Below, piece by piece: positions 45,392 through 54,939 of a stretch of DNA of 64,000 nt (position 1 is its first letter; each line of letters opens with the position of its first letter). This stretch comes from Cycloclasticus sp. symbiont of Poecilosclerida sp. N. GTDB lineage: Bacteria; Pseudomonadota; Gammaproteobacteria; Methylococcales; Cycloclasticaceae. Where the stretch lies: positions 1 through 64,000 of the forward strand of contig LWTM01000073.1 in the NCBI GenBank assembly GCA_002101205.1, read 5' to 3'. Below the pieces are notes generated by a model, which saw nothing but the letters and a program-made list of their open reading frames with translations, ran no database searches and was not told the DNA's origin. The translations under genes and the position numbers were made by a program.

Positions 45392-46765
45392 ATGAGCAAA
45401 AAACTTTTTATACGGACGCACGGTTGCCAGATGAATGAATATGACTCTGGAAAAATGGCAGACCTGCTGGCAGACTCCCATGGAATGACGCTGACTGAGA
45501 ACGAGAAAGAAGCGGATGTGCTATTGCTTAATACGTGCTCAATTCGCGAAAAAGCACAGGAACGAGTATTCCATCAATTAGGCCGTTGGCGCCCGCTTAA
45601 AGAACGTAATCCAGATGTGTTGATTGGCGTGGGTGGCTGCGTTGCTAGCCAAGAAGGCAAAGTTATACGCAAACGTGCACCATATGTTGATGTGGTGTTT
45701 GGCCCACAAACGCTGCATCGTTTACCGACGATGCTGAAAGATGCAAAAACCCGAAAGAAATTAGTGATGGATATTTCTTTCCCCGAAATTGAAAAGTTTG
45801 ATAATTTACCCGAACCACGCGCCGAAGGCCCCAAAGCGTTCGTGTCGATAATGGAAGGCTGCAGCAAATATTGCACCTTTTGTGTTGTCCCCTATACGCG
45901 CGGCGAAGAGGTGAGCCGCCCATTGGATGACGTGATTGCGGAAGTATCCAGTTTGGCATCGCAAGGTGTGCGGGAAGTTAATTTACTGGGTCAAAATGTC
46001 AATGCTTATCGCGGCGTGATGGAAGATGGCGAAGTTGCTGATTTTGCGCTGCTGCTACACTATGTCTCAGCCATTGAAGGTATTGGTCGTATTCGTTATA
46101 CAACCTCGCACCCTAAAGAATTTTCAGAAAGTCTGATTCAAGCGTATGCAGATATTCCAGAACTAGCCAGCCATTTACATTTGCCTGTACAAAGCGGCAA
46201 TAACAGCGTGTTAGCGCGCATGAAGCGAGGGCATGAAATTGATATGTACATCGATAAGCTGGCTAGGCTTAAAAAGATTCGTCCGCAAATGAGTTTTTCA
46301 TCTGATTTTATTATTGGTTTCCCGCAAGAAACAGACGAAGAATTTGAAGATACTATTAAGCTAATTGAACAAATTGGTTTCGACTTTTCATTTAGTTTTA
46401 TTTTTAGTGCAAGGCCTGGCACACCCGCCGCAGATATGCGAGATGATATTGATATGGCGGTTAAGAAGCAACGGTTAGCAAGATTACAGGCTATTATCAC
46501 GCAGCAGACAGCAGAAATATCAAAAGGCATGATTGGCACCACGCAGCGTATTTTGGTTGAAGGCGAATCGAAGAAAAACTCTCTGCAGATGACAGGGCGT
46601 ACTGAGAATAATCGCGTGGTTAATTTCGCAGGCCCCACAAAGTTAGTAGGTCAGTTCGCCGACGTCACTATCACAGAAGCTTTACCGTTTTCGCTAAGGG
46701 CGCGCTTGATGAAAGCAGAATTGAAACCTGCCAATGACGCATATCAGAGACAGTCAGTTCCTTAA
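45392..46765 (+). CDS. miaB: tRNA-2-methylthio-N6-dimethylallyladenosine synthase
   Basis: [22 protein letters not shown]; radical [22 protein letters not shown]. Start trimmed from 45359. Confidence 0.96.
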   Translation: MSKKLFIRTHGCQMNEYDSGKMADLLADSHGMTLTENEKEADVLLLNTCSIREKAQERVFHQLGRWRPLKERNPDVLIGVGGCVASQEGKVIRKRAPYVDVVFGPQTLHRLPTMLKDAKTRKKLVMDISFPEIEKFDNLPEPRAEGPKAFVSIMEGCSKYCTFCVVPYTRGEEVSRPLDDVIAEVSSLASQGVREVNLLGQNVNAYRGVMEDGEVADFALLLHYVSAIEGIGRIRYTTSHPKEFSESLIQAYADIPELASHLHLPVQSGNNSVLARMKRGHEIDMYIDKLARLKKIRPQMSFSSDFIIGFPQETDEEFEDTIKLIEQIGFDFSFSFIFSARPGTPAADMRDDIDMAVKKQRLARLQAIITQQTAEISKGMIGTTQRILVEGESKKNSLQMTGRTENNRVVNFAGPTKLVGQFADVTITEALPFSLRARLMKAELKPANDAYQRQSVP

Positions 46766-46960
46766 TTGAGTAAGCAAGCAACAAAAGAGGTCAGCTTGAA
46801 ACTGTTGAATAATAAACGTTTAGCGAGTTTATGCGGTCAATTTAACGAGCACCTCACGCAGTTAGAAGGGCGTTTGAATGTTGAGATTAAAAATCGCGTG
46901 AACCCGATGGTAAAAAAATCGTACCAGCGTATGAAAAGCATAGTTCGTCATGACGGTTGA
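46766..46960 (+). pseudogene. internally deleted phoH/ybeZ remnant
   Basis: 64-aa frame EVSLKLLNNKRLASLCGQFNEHLTQLEGRLNVEIKNR resembles the PhoH/YbeZ N-terminus, followed by only a short NPMVKKSYQRMKSIVRHDG tail; lies exactly where phoH sits between miaB and ybeY. Confidence 0.6.
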
Positions 46961-47408
46961 TGTACAAATTGCGAGTGATTGTTCAAGCTTACCAAATAGT
47001 AAACAATTGAATGCATGGGTCGAACTGGCAACGAAGCAACGCAATGCGGTAGAAGTGGTTATTCGACTTGTTGATGAAGCTGAGTCAGCTGAATTGAATG
47101 TCGCTTACCGGCAAAAACAAGGTGCAAGCAATGTGTTGAGTTTTCCCTATGAAGCACCGCCAGGCTTGCCTAAAGAAGTATTAACGGAGGATACTCTTGG
47201 TGATCTTGTTATTTGTGCGCCCGTTGTGCTACGCCAAGCGATGGAGCAAAACAAAAACCTGTTCGCGCATTGGGCGCATATGGTGATTCATGGTTGCCTG
47301 CATTTACAAGGATACGACCATATCAATGCGGATGATGCAGGTGTGATGGAGGCATTAGAAGTGAAACTTTTAGATAGTATCGGGATTGACAACCCATATG
47401 AAAACTAA
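46950..47408 (+). CDS. ybeY: endoribonuclease YbeY
   Basis: 152 aa; SNVLSFPYEAP, GDLVICAPVV, HWAHMVIHGCLHLQGYDH. Confidence 0.95.
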   Translation: MTVDVQIASDCSSLPNSKQLNAWVELATKQRNAVEVVIRLVDEAESAELNVAYRQKQGASNVLSFPYEAPPGLPKEVLTEDTLGDLVICAPVVLRQAMEQNKNLFAHWAHMVIHGCLHLQGYDHINADDAGVMEALEVKLLDSIGIDNPYEN

Positions 47409-47422
47409 CGAAGACGAATCAA

Positions 47423-48268
47423 GTGGAAACAAATAAAAAAGAAAATGGCTCGTGGGTTGAGCGTTTAAGACAAGCGCTAATGGGCAAGCCAAAAGGTCGA
47501 GAAGATTTAGTTCAACTCATGCGCGATGCAGAAAAGCGAGACCTATTGGGTGAAGATGCATTAGCGATGATTGAAGGTGTTCTGCAAGTATCCGAATTGC
47601 AAGTTCGAGATATTATGATTCCGCGTTCAAATATTGTTTTTATTCCCAGAGAGGCGAATTTATCTGAAATTTACCCCTTGGTGATTGATTCGTCGCACTC
47701 TAGGTTTCCCGTACAAGATGAAGAAACATCGCAAGTGGTAGGTATATTGTTAGCAAAAGACTTGTTGAGTTACGTGGTGGTTGCTGAGGATAAGAAGTTT
47801 GATGTGAGGGACGTTATGTGCCAAACGATTTTCGTACCTGAAAGCAAACGCTTAAATGTAATGTTGCGCGAGTTTAGAGCCAACCGAAACCATATGGCGA
47901 TTGTTATCGACGAATACGGCTCGGTAGCGGGTTTAATCACCATCGAAGACGTGCTCGAACAGATTGTCGGTGAAATTGAAGACGAGCATGATTTTAAAGA
48001 AGAAGCGTTTATTCTTCAGCGCAATGCAGTCGAGTTTAATATCAAAGCATTAACGGAAATAGATGATTTTAACGAACGTTTTGGCACCCAATATTTGGGC
48101 GATGATGTTGATACGGTTGGCGGCATGGTGGTTAATAGCTTTGGGCACGTGCCAGAGCACGGCGAAACGACGCGAATAGATGACTTTCTTTTTGAAGTAT
48201 TAAGAGCGGATAAACGACGCGTGCATTTGCTACGTATGACGGTGCTCGATTCCACCAAGGAAGAGTAG
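47423..48268 (+). CDS. corC: CorC/YbeX family CBS-domain protein
   Basis: 281 aa; VRDIMIPRSNIVFI, HMAIVIDEYGSVAGLITIEDVLEQIVGEIEDEHD. Confidence 0.93.
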   Translation: METNKKENGSWVERLRQALMGKPKGREDLVQLMRDAEKRDLLGEDALAMIEGVLQVSELQVRDIMIPRSNIVFIPREANLSEIYPLVIDSSHSRFPVQDEETSQVVGILLAKDLLSYVVVAEDKKFDVRDVMCQTIFVPESKRLNVMLREFRANRNHMAIVIDEYGSVAGLITIEDVLEQIVGEIEDEHDFKEEAFILQRNAVEFNIKALTEIDDFNERFGTQYLGDDVDTVGGMVVNSFGHVPEHGETTRIDDFLFEVLRADKRRVHLLRMTVLDSTKEE

Positions 48269-48278
48269 CTAATAAAGT

Positions 48279-49778
48279 ATGTTAAGCGATCGGCTTAAGC
48301 AAAAAGCAAAAGTCGGCTTTGCGCTGATATCTGGGGCACTGCTTCCCTTGGCGTTTGCGCCTTATGATATGCCCGCAATGGCCATCGTTGGGCTGCTGTT
48401 TTTCTTAATAGCACTAAACAAACAGGATGCTAGAAAGTCAGCGTGGCTGGGCTATGCGTTTGGCTGGGGTTATTTTGGGCACGGTGTGTACTGGGTCTAT
48501 TTCAGCATTCATCACTTTGCCCATGCACCGTTATGGCTGGCGATTATTATTACGCTGGGCATGGTGGCTATTTTGGCGTTGTACATGGCGCTTTTTGCGT
48601 ACTTGTTAAACCGGTTTTTTCAGAGTAATTTGCTACTACGTTACTTATTGGCTTTTCCTGGTTTATGGGTGGGTCTAGAAGCGTGTCGCGCAGTATTTTT
48701 TACTGGCTTCCCGTGGTTGTCTTTGGGCTATAGTCAAATTGATACTTGGTTAGCTGGTTGGGCACCAATATTCGGTGTATTAGGTGTTTCTTGGTTTCTC
48801 GCGTTAACGTCAGGCGCTATTTTTTGTGTGGTGTATTGTCAAAAGATTCATAAAATAATGACGATTATACTCGTTTTTTCCTCATGGTCATCGGGTTGGG
48901 CGCTGCAAAAAATCAACTGGGTTGAACCGGCGGGTGAGCCGCTTAAGACTGTATTGTTGCAAGGTAATATTCCGCAAGAAATAAAATGGGATAGAGACTT
49001 TCGTCAGACCAGCCTCGATATTTATATGCAAATGACAAAGCGTCAGCGCGACGCGGATATAATCGTTTGGCCAGAAACTGCCATTCCAGCGTTTTATCAC
49101 ACCGTTCAACACGGCTATATGCAGATTTTAAAAGCAGAAGCGCAGGCATACCAATCAGACATCATTTTGGGCCTTCCGTTAATGCTTGAGGGCACAAAGG
49201 ATTATTACAATAGCTTGCACAGCGTTCGCGAGCCAAAAGACTTTTACCTTAAACGGCACTTAGTACCACTAGGCGAATACATTCCGCTCAAGCCATTATC
49301 GTCAATTATTTTAGGTTTTATGAATATCCCCTTGTCTGATTTTTCAGCAGGCGAAGAGCAACAGCCCTTATTGCAAGCTGGTGGCTATGCGTTTGCCTCA
49401 TCCATTTGTTATGAAGACATCTTTCAACAAACATCGATAGATGGCCTGCCGGAGGCAGCTTATTTAGTCAACGTCAGTAACGACACATGGTTTGGCGACA
49501 CCATCGCGCCGTATCAACACTTTCAAATGGCAAGAATGCGCGCCTTAGAAAGCGGCCGTTATCTACTCAGATCAACTAATACCGGCCTAACCGCCATCGT
49601 AAATCAGCGCGGTGAAGTAACCCATCAAGCCCCCATGTTTAAAAGGGTTGCCTTAAAAGGTGAAATGCAACCACTAAAAGGCGCACCCCCTTTCGTTCAA
49701 GGAGGCTGGTGGCTTATCTATGTGCTGATAGTGAGTGTATTGCTAGTTGGCTTTTTAAAGCGAGATAGAAAGGAATAA
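48279..49778 (+). CDS. lnt: apolipoprotein N-acyltransferase
   Basis: 499 aa; VLLQGNIPQEIKWD, WPETAIPAF, SICYEDIF. Confidence 0.94.
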   Translation: MLSDRLKQKAKVGFALISGALLPLAFAPYDMPAMAIVGLLFFLIALNKQDARKSAWLGYAFGWGYFGHGVYWVYFSIHHFAHAPLWLAIIITLGMVAILALYMALFAYLLNRFFQSNLLLRYLLAFPGLWVGLEACRAVFFTGFPWLSLGYSQIDTWLAGWAPIFGVLGVSWFLALTSGAIFCVVYCQKIHKIMTIILVFSSWSSGWALQKINWVEPAGEPLKTVLLQGNIPQEIKWDRDFRQTSLDIYMQMTKRQRDADIIVWPETAIPAFYHTVQHGYMQILKAEAQAYQSDIILGLPLMLEGTKDYYNSLHSVREPKDFYLKRHLVPLGEYIPLKPLSSIILGFMNIPLSDFSAGEEQQPLLQAGGYAFASSICYEDIFQQTSIDGLPEAAYLVNVSNDTWFGDTIAPYQHFQMARMRALESGRYLLRSTNTGLTAIVNQRGEVTHQAPMFKRVALKGEMQPLKGAPPFVQGGWWLIYVLIVSVLLVGFLKRDRKE

Positions 49779-50296
49779 GACTCGCTTTAAAGTGCCCGTG
49801 TTACTGCTGTAATGCCTGCTTGTATATCAGAGAAGGCGAGAATAAAACTTGGCTTTAACGCTAAAATTCTGCCCATTTTTGCCGTACGAATCGCCTTTTG
49901 TATACGCGACTCATTTACATGGTGGCGACGGGTAGCACCCCCTTATTATGGCGAAAATTTGGTTATACAATGTGTGTATTGCTTTGTCAGTTTGAAGAGG
50001 GTCTGACAAAAAATATCAATCATTGTTTCCTAGTTGAGCATTATTTAAATTTAAAAATTAAGGATGGAAGCAAAAAGAAGCGAGTTGTTTTTGAGTTTTT
50101 CTACAGCCTCGTTATGTTGTGTAAGAACAGGCATTAAAATATACCATCTTAACCTGACAGCTTATCAGATTATTAGATCCTCAAAAGACACTGTTTATCA
50201 GTATTCCCTAATAAACTATTACAATGAAAACATAAAGTGTTACAATTAATCGCATAAACTAATACAAATAGTGCGGCTAACCGCTACAATCACTCA

Positions 50297-51352
50297 ATGG
50301 CTAGATCAACAAATAAAAAAGTTATTATCATACGTAACTTTATTCTTCATCGACTGCTAAATAATTCAAGGACAGTAATACATGACACCGTAGAGGAGTT
50401 TAGTCTTACACGCCAAACTGTGAGTCGTCATCTAAAAGCTTTGGTTGATAGTGCTGATGTACTTGCACAAGGTGAAACAAAATCACGTAAGTATAGACTT
50501 GCAACGAAATTCAGGATTAGTGAAGATATTGAAATTTTACCAGAAACCGAAGAAGACAGTATATGGACTAAGTTAGTTAGACCACATATTACGGATGTAG
50601 AAAAAAATGTAATGGAAATATGTCACTACGGTTTCACCGAAATGATGAATAATGTTATTGACCATTCTGATTCTAAAGTGGCTAGGATTCATATTCGACG
50701 TACTGCTGTTTCTATAGTTATGAGGATCACGGATAAGGGTATTGGTATTTTTAAAAAAATCCAAGGGGATTTTGACTTAGATGACCCGCGCCAGGCGCTA
50801 CTCGAATTGTCAAAAGGTAAGTTAACTAGTGATCCCGATAATCACTCTGGTGAGGGGATATTTTTCACCTCAAGAATGTTTGATAAATTTATGATTCGTT
50901 CGGGAGAAATGGTGTACATGTGCATGCCTAGTAATGAAGATTATTTATTTGAATCTCGTGAGAAGATATTCGCTACAGGCACAGCAATTCATATGAGTAT
51001 CGAATTTGATTCCACACGAGATAGCACTGAGGTATTTAATAGATTCACTGCTGATGACGATGACCATGCTTTTTCCAAAACACACGTGCCTGTTTTTCTA
51101 GCTAGTTACGATAACGATCAGTTAGTTTCAAGATCAGCCGCAAAACGTGTACTTACAAGGTTTACAAAATTCAAAGAGGTTTGGCTAGATTTCCAAGGAG
51201 TAGAAAAAGTAGGGCAAGCATTCGCAGATGAAATATTCCGCGTATATGCCAAAGCTAACCCAAGTGTTAGCTTATTTTACTCAAATGCAAACAATGAAGT
51301 TACAGGAATGGTTGAGCGAGCTGTTAATAAACTAAAAGAGACCTCAGCATAA
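50297..51352 (+). CDS. HTH - HATPase_c - DUF4325 (STAS-like) protein
   Basis: 351 aa; N-terminal winged HTH (FSLTRQTVSRHLKALV); GHKL ATPase N-box EMMNNVIDHS, G-box DKGIGIF and SGEGIFFTSRMFD; C-terminal WLDFQGVEKVGQAFADEIFRVY. Confidence 0.8.
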   Translation: MARSTNKKVIIIRNFILHRLLNNSRTVIHDTVEEFSLTRQTVSRHLKALVDSADVLAQGETKSRKYRLATKFRISEDIEILPETEEDSIWTKLVRPHITDVEKNVMEICHYGFTEMMNNVIDHSDSKVARIHIRRTAVSIVMRITDKGIGIFKKIQGDFDLDDPRQALLELSKGKLTSDPDNHSGEGIFFTSRMFDKFMIRSGEMVYMCMPSNEDYLFESREKIFATGTAIHMSIEFDSTRDSTEVFNRFTADDDDHAFSKTHVPVFLASYDNDQLVSRSAAKRVLTRFTKFKEVWLDFQGVEKVGQAFADEIFRVYAKANPSVSLFYSNANNEVTGMVERAVNKLKETSA

Positions 51353-51752
51353 CTTGGTTCTGGTATACCGTAGAGCGTTAAAAACTTAGCCCCTTTGCGA
51401 CTGTTCGCAGCCATGGCAGCTAAACCATAAACGGTTGCATTTTTGCCCAGCCCCATAAATCGAGTTCTGGCAAGCCGATAATGTCTCTTATACGTGGCAA
51501 AGGGTCGCTCACCACCTGCTCAAGTGACCGCAATGGCTTCGTTGCAGGCTTGCTCTTGTTTTGATAAAGGTTTACCTCGATACCCCTTGCGTTGCACTTG
51601 ATCGGCCATGCCGAACTTAGCTAACTTAATCTCGGGTCTGTTGTGAGCTATAAGCAGCATCCGCATACAGTGCACTCTCATCACCTAACAATAAGGTGTC
51701 ACGCTCTTGAGAATCGTGAACATTACCGGGCGTCACGCTTTGGCGAGGTCTC
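51338..51752 (-). pseudogene. IS5-family transposase relic (C-terminal part)
   Basis: Reverse strand reads MADQVQRKGYRGKPLSKQEQACNEAIAV and ERPFATYKRHYRLARTRFMGLGKNATVYGLAAMAANSRKGAKFL; ends marked by GAGACCTC / GAGGTCTC. Confidence 0.75.
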
Positions 51753-51887
51753 AACAAAATTCATGCGGATTTGTTGGGTTGTACTGTCAGCACTTGTACT
51801 GTCAGCACTTGCACTGTCAGCGCTGGCACCGCCAGTGCACGTGCCGCCGGTCAGTGCCGGCGGTGTAAGTACACGTGCTGAGGTCTC
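51745..51887 (-). repeat. MITE-like / IS5-family end repeat, copy 3, with 15-bp tandem repeats
   Basis: Ends with GTGTAAGTACACGTGCTGAGGTCTC; contains CAAAATTCATGCGGATTTGTTGGGTT as in copy 1; internal TGTACTGTCAGCACT tandem units. Confidence 0.65.
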
Positions 51888-52037
51888 ATTGAAAACAAGC
51901 CACAGTGCAATATATGGTGGACTCATACAAATAATAGACTTGGTAAATGTTTAGGGTATCAAACCCCATTTGAGGTCTTTGCTGAGATGACTGGTGAATA
52001 CTATTTTTTAAATGAAAGTGTTGCACTTATGGGTTGA
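51888..52037 (+). pseudogene. fused transposase tails: IS481-like integrase end joined to IS30-like C-terminus
   Basis: Frame IENKPQCNIWWTHT (compare IENKPQCNMWRVHT at 511-567) runs into NNRLGKCLGYQTPFEVFAEMTGEYYFLNESVALMG*. Confidence 0.6.
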
Positions 52038-52224
52038 GTTCGCCTTATTTGAAAAAGGCTATATTTTCGTTAAAGGTGGTAAGATTCAACAAAACCATAA
52101 ACGAGTGTCCACAAAGTATTTAGAAAAAATAATAAATAAATTACAGGGTAATTCTGTTTCAAATTGGTCAGGTAGTGCTAAGTATTATTCATGGCATGAA
52201 ACAAAATATAACAAGGCCAATTAA
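52038..52224 (+). CDS. hypothetical, possible integron cassette ORF (5' end uncertain or truncated)
   Basis: Frame FEKGYIFVKGGKIQQNHKRVSTKYLEKIINKLQGNSVSNWSGSAKYYSWHETKYNKAN* ends inside the attC-like site. Confidence 0.35.
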
Positions 52225-52281
52225 CATGGGTATTTTGTTACGCTGCGCTTCACAAAATTCCAGTTACTGGCGACGTTAGGC
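52206..52281 (+). other. integron attC-like recombination site
   Basis: TATAAC-AAG-GCCAATTAAC-ATGGGTATTTTGT-TACGCTGCGCTTC-ACAAAATTCCA-GTTACTGGC-GAC-GTTAGGC: nested imperfect palindrome bounded by AAC and GTTRRRY core. Confidence 0.55.
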
Positions 52282-52390
52282 AGAATCACTCTCGCTTCTA
52301 GTTATTTTCTATAAAAAAACTAGAGGGCTAATCAAGAAAATTAGTAACCAAAACTAATCATTTAAAAGGCTTTAAATAGCGATTTCTATA

Positions 52391-53419
52391 ATGAATAAAT
52401 TAACCGTGCAAAATGAATTAACCGAATTTTTGCTTTATAGCAATGGCAATAATGACATCAGAGTAGAAACCTATTTATATGATGAAACATTATGGCTGCC
52501 ACAAGTACAAATAGCCCAATTATTTGGCGTGCAAGTGCCTGCAATTAGCAAGCATTTAAAAAATATATTTGAGACAGAAGAATTAGATGAAAAAGTGGTT
52601 GTTTCCATTTTGGAAAATACCACTCAACATGGTGCTATTGCTGGGAAAACTCAGAAGACAAGCATCAAATATTACAATCTTGATGCTATTTTGTCTGTTG
52701 GTTACCGCGTTAATTCTAACAAGGCAACCCAGTTTAGAATTTGGGCAACTGGCACTTTAAAAGAATACATCATCAAAGGCTTTGTTATGGATGATGATCG
52801 CCTTAAAAATGGTAAACATTTTGGTAAGGATTATTTCAAAGAGTTATTAGAACGCGTTCGCTCAATTAGAGCCAGTGAACGCAGAATTTATCAACAGATA
52901 ACCGATATTTACGCTGAATGCAGTATTGATTATGATAAAAATTCCAAGACAACTAAAACCTTTTTTGCTAACGTTCAAAATAAATTTCACTACGCCATTA
53001 CAGGGCAAACGGCCGCTGAAATTGTCAACACTCATGCCGATAAGTCTTTGCCTTATATGGGATTAAAAACTTGGAAAAATGCACCTAATGGCAGAGTTTT
53101 GAAATCTGACATTTACATTGCTAAAAATTACTTACAAGAAAATGAAATTAAAGGTTTAGAAAAAGTTATTAGTTCATATTTTGACCATATTGAAATAGTT
53201 ATTAACAATCGCACTAAAATGACTATGGAGGATTTGGCTAATTCTGTGAATAAATTTTTAGAATTTAACGAATACAAAATACTAGAGAATTTAGGAAATA
53301 CAAGCAAACAACAAGCCGCAAACAAGGCGGAATTAATCTATGATGAATTTAATAAAACCCAAAAAATAAATTCTGATTTTGATAAAGCCATCAAACGAAT
53401 AAAGGCTAAAGGCGGGTGA
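52391..53419 (+). CDS. RhuM family protein
   Basis: 342 aa; TLWLPQVQIAQLFGVQVPAISKHLKNIFE, QFRIWATGTLKEYIIKGFVMDDDRLKNG. Confidence 0.88.
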   Translation: MNKLTVQNELTEFLLYSNGNNDIRVETYLYDETLWLPQVQIAQLFGVQVPAISKHLKNIFETEELDEKVVVSILENTTQHGAIAGKTQKTSIKYYNLDAILSVGYRVNSNKATQFRIWATGTLKEYIIKGFVMDDDRLKNGKHFGKDYFKELLERVRSIRASERRIYQQITDIYAECSIDYDKNSKTTKTFFANVQNKFHYAITGQTAAEIVNTHADKSLPYMGLKTWKNAPNGRVLKSDIYIAKNYLQENEIKGLEKVISSYFDHIEIVINNRTKMTMEDLANSVNKFLEFNEYKILENLGNTSKQQAANKAELIYDEFNKTQKINSDFDKAIKRIKAKGG

Positions 53420-53629
53420 TAAATTTTTATTCGAAAGTTAAATACGCTTGCAGAATATAGCGCAATAACGGACAAAAATTATCCGTTTGCTAATGACAAT
53501 ATTAATCAAAAATTAGAATTAAAAAAGCACCAAAAACAAGCATCTAATCGTTTTTGGTTTTACTATGAGTGCAATTGTTGGATTAATCCCAAGCAATACT
53601 TCATTGGTTGTTTGGAGATTCAATAGCGT

Positions 53630-53981
53630 AATTTAAAAATAGCGTTGCGTTTATTGAGTGCTGATTTTGATAAATCACTTTCCATATTTTGCGGCATTTT
53701 GCGGCTCGTCCAGTACCAAAACTGGCTGAGTTTGGGCAATAAACTCAATCATTTTGCCTTGTGTATCATCACGCCTATCTTCGTTAATAATATTATTATC
53801 CGAATTAAACGCCTGAACACTCATCACCAAAATACTCAATTCATTACTGCTGTAAAAATCTCTCAATAAACTAATTTTTCGCCGACTTTCACCCTCATAA
53901 GCAAACACACTGAGATTAGTATTAAAACTTTTATAAAAATGCGAATGCGTGCTGCGTAAGGTTTTCGTATTGGATTTTCAT
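53630..53981 (-). pseudogene. res: type III restriction enzyme (Res) relic
   Basis: HFYKSFNTNLSVFAYEGESRRKISLLRDF...KMIEFIAQTQPVLVLDEPQN; removing one copy of a 10-bp duplication restores DEPQNMESDLSKSALNKRNAIFKLRY. Confidence 0.7.
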
Positions 53982-53993
53982 TAAAACCAGAAC

Positions 53994-54266
53994 TTAAATA
54001 TGCAATTGAATTTTATCCGTAGCATATTGATGGATCAGCGAAGATATCAAGGTTTGATAAGGAATATTGGACTCAGTGCTTTTACGCTTCAACATCAATA
54101 TATCTGCTTCTGACAAACGAATATTGATATTTTTAGTTTTATTTAGATAATTTTTTGCCATGATTTTAGCCTCAAGCATAGCCTGTTCATAATCATTGAC
54201 CCGTTCAAATTCATCAGTTTTATCCACTAAATCTAATAATTCTAATTCTTCTTTATCTAATTTCAT
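53994..54266 (-). CDS. CopG/BrnA-like antitoxin
   Basis: 90 aa; C-terminal INIRLSEADILMLKRKSTESNIPYQTLISSLIHQY ribbon-helix-helix-like. Confidence 0.75.
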   Translation of the reverse strand: MKLDKEELELLDLVDKTDEFERVNDYEQAMLEAKIMAKNYLNKTKNINIRLSEADILMLKRKSTESNIPYQTLISSLIHQYATDKIQLHI

Positions 54267-54355
54267 TTTGCCTCCCTTTCTAGCATTAATTCTACCAATG
54301 CCACTCGCTCATTCAGTGGCATTTTTATCGCTTCCTGGATTAAATTTTCGTTCAT
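54263..54355 (-). CDS. 30-aa small ORF (addiction-module-like)
   Basis: MNENLIQEAIKMPLNERVALVELMLEREAK; ATGA overlaps with both neighbouring genes. Confidence 0.45.
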   Translation of the reverse strand: MNENLIQEAIKMPLNERVALVELMLEREAK

Positions 54356-54936
54356 TTCTTAACTGGCTGTGGTGGGTTTTTATTTGGTTCAGCAGGTCTA
54401 CTATTAGCTGGCTGTGACGGGTTTTTATTTACTTTAGAAACTTCGCTAACACCTCTGTCAGAACTGTTATTTTTATTTACTTTGGCAACATTACTAATAC
54501 CATCTCGAAAAGTATTTCTTTTATCTGTCATATCTGTATTCCTGTTTACTTGATTAAAAAATAAAGCCACTGCAAATATTGCACTAGTTATTACCGCTAT
54601 TGAAAAAGGTATATATTTCACTTTATCCAATACTGTGAGTTCTGGCGTCTCATCCGCATTACCTGTGTTTTCCATAATTTTCAGTAATTGTTTTCTATTA
54701 TAATAAAAAACAAGCATTATCAATATACCCGTTATAAAAAACATAACTAATGCCATAATAGAAGAAATAAACATTATTTCGCTAATCTCATCTAAATCTT
54801 TAATTAAAGAAATAAAAAAACCTATTCCAGCAACTGATAATCCTAATATAAGTTTATCATTATCAGACTCATTTTTAAAAAATGCTAGTAAAGATGCCTT
54901 ATATAGTTCGTGTTCTTTATTTAGTTCGTCACTCAT
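54352..54936 (-). CDS. hypothetical membrane protein with Asn/Pro/Lys-rich tail
   Basis: 194 aa; about three hydrophobic segments (LILGLSVAGIGFFISLI, IMALVMFFITGILIMLVFYY, FSIAVITSAIFAVALFF); tail repeats KVNKN.S.; starts 3 nt after the mod relic stop. Confidence 0.65.
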   Translation of the reverse strand: MSDELNKEHELYKASLLAFFKNESDNDKLILGLSVAGIGFFISLIKDLDEISEIMFISSIMALVMFFITGILIMLVFYYNRKQLLKIMENTGNADETPELTVLDKVKYIPFSIAVITSAIFAVALFFNQVNRNTDMTDKRNTFRDGISNVAKVNKNNSSDRGVSEVSKVNKNPSQPANSRPAEPNKNPPQPVKK

Positions 54937-54939
54937 TTC

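Noticed and set aside
49805-50296. Possible small genes between lnt and the HTH-HATPase gene
   Set aside because: The ORFs are short and frame-overlapping, with no recognisable domain; left as intergenic.
51780-51840. Possible CRISPR array
   Set aside because: Units are contiguous 15-mers with no spacers and no cas genes.
51643-51954. 103-aa ORF with LSAL repeats
   Set aside because: It is the translation of an IS5 relic and the 15-bp tandem repeat, not a plausible protein.
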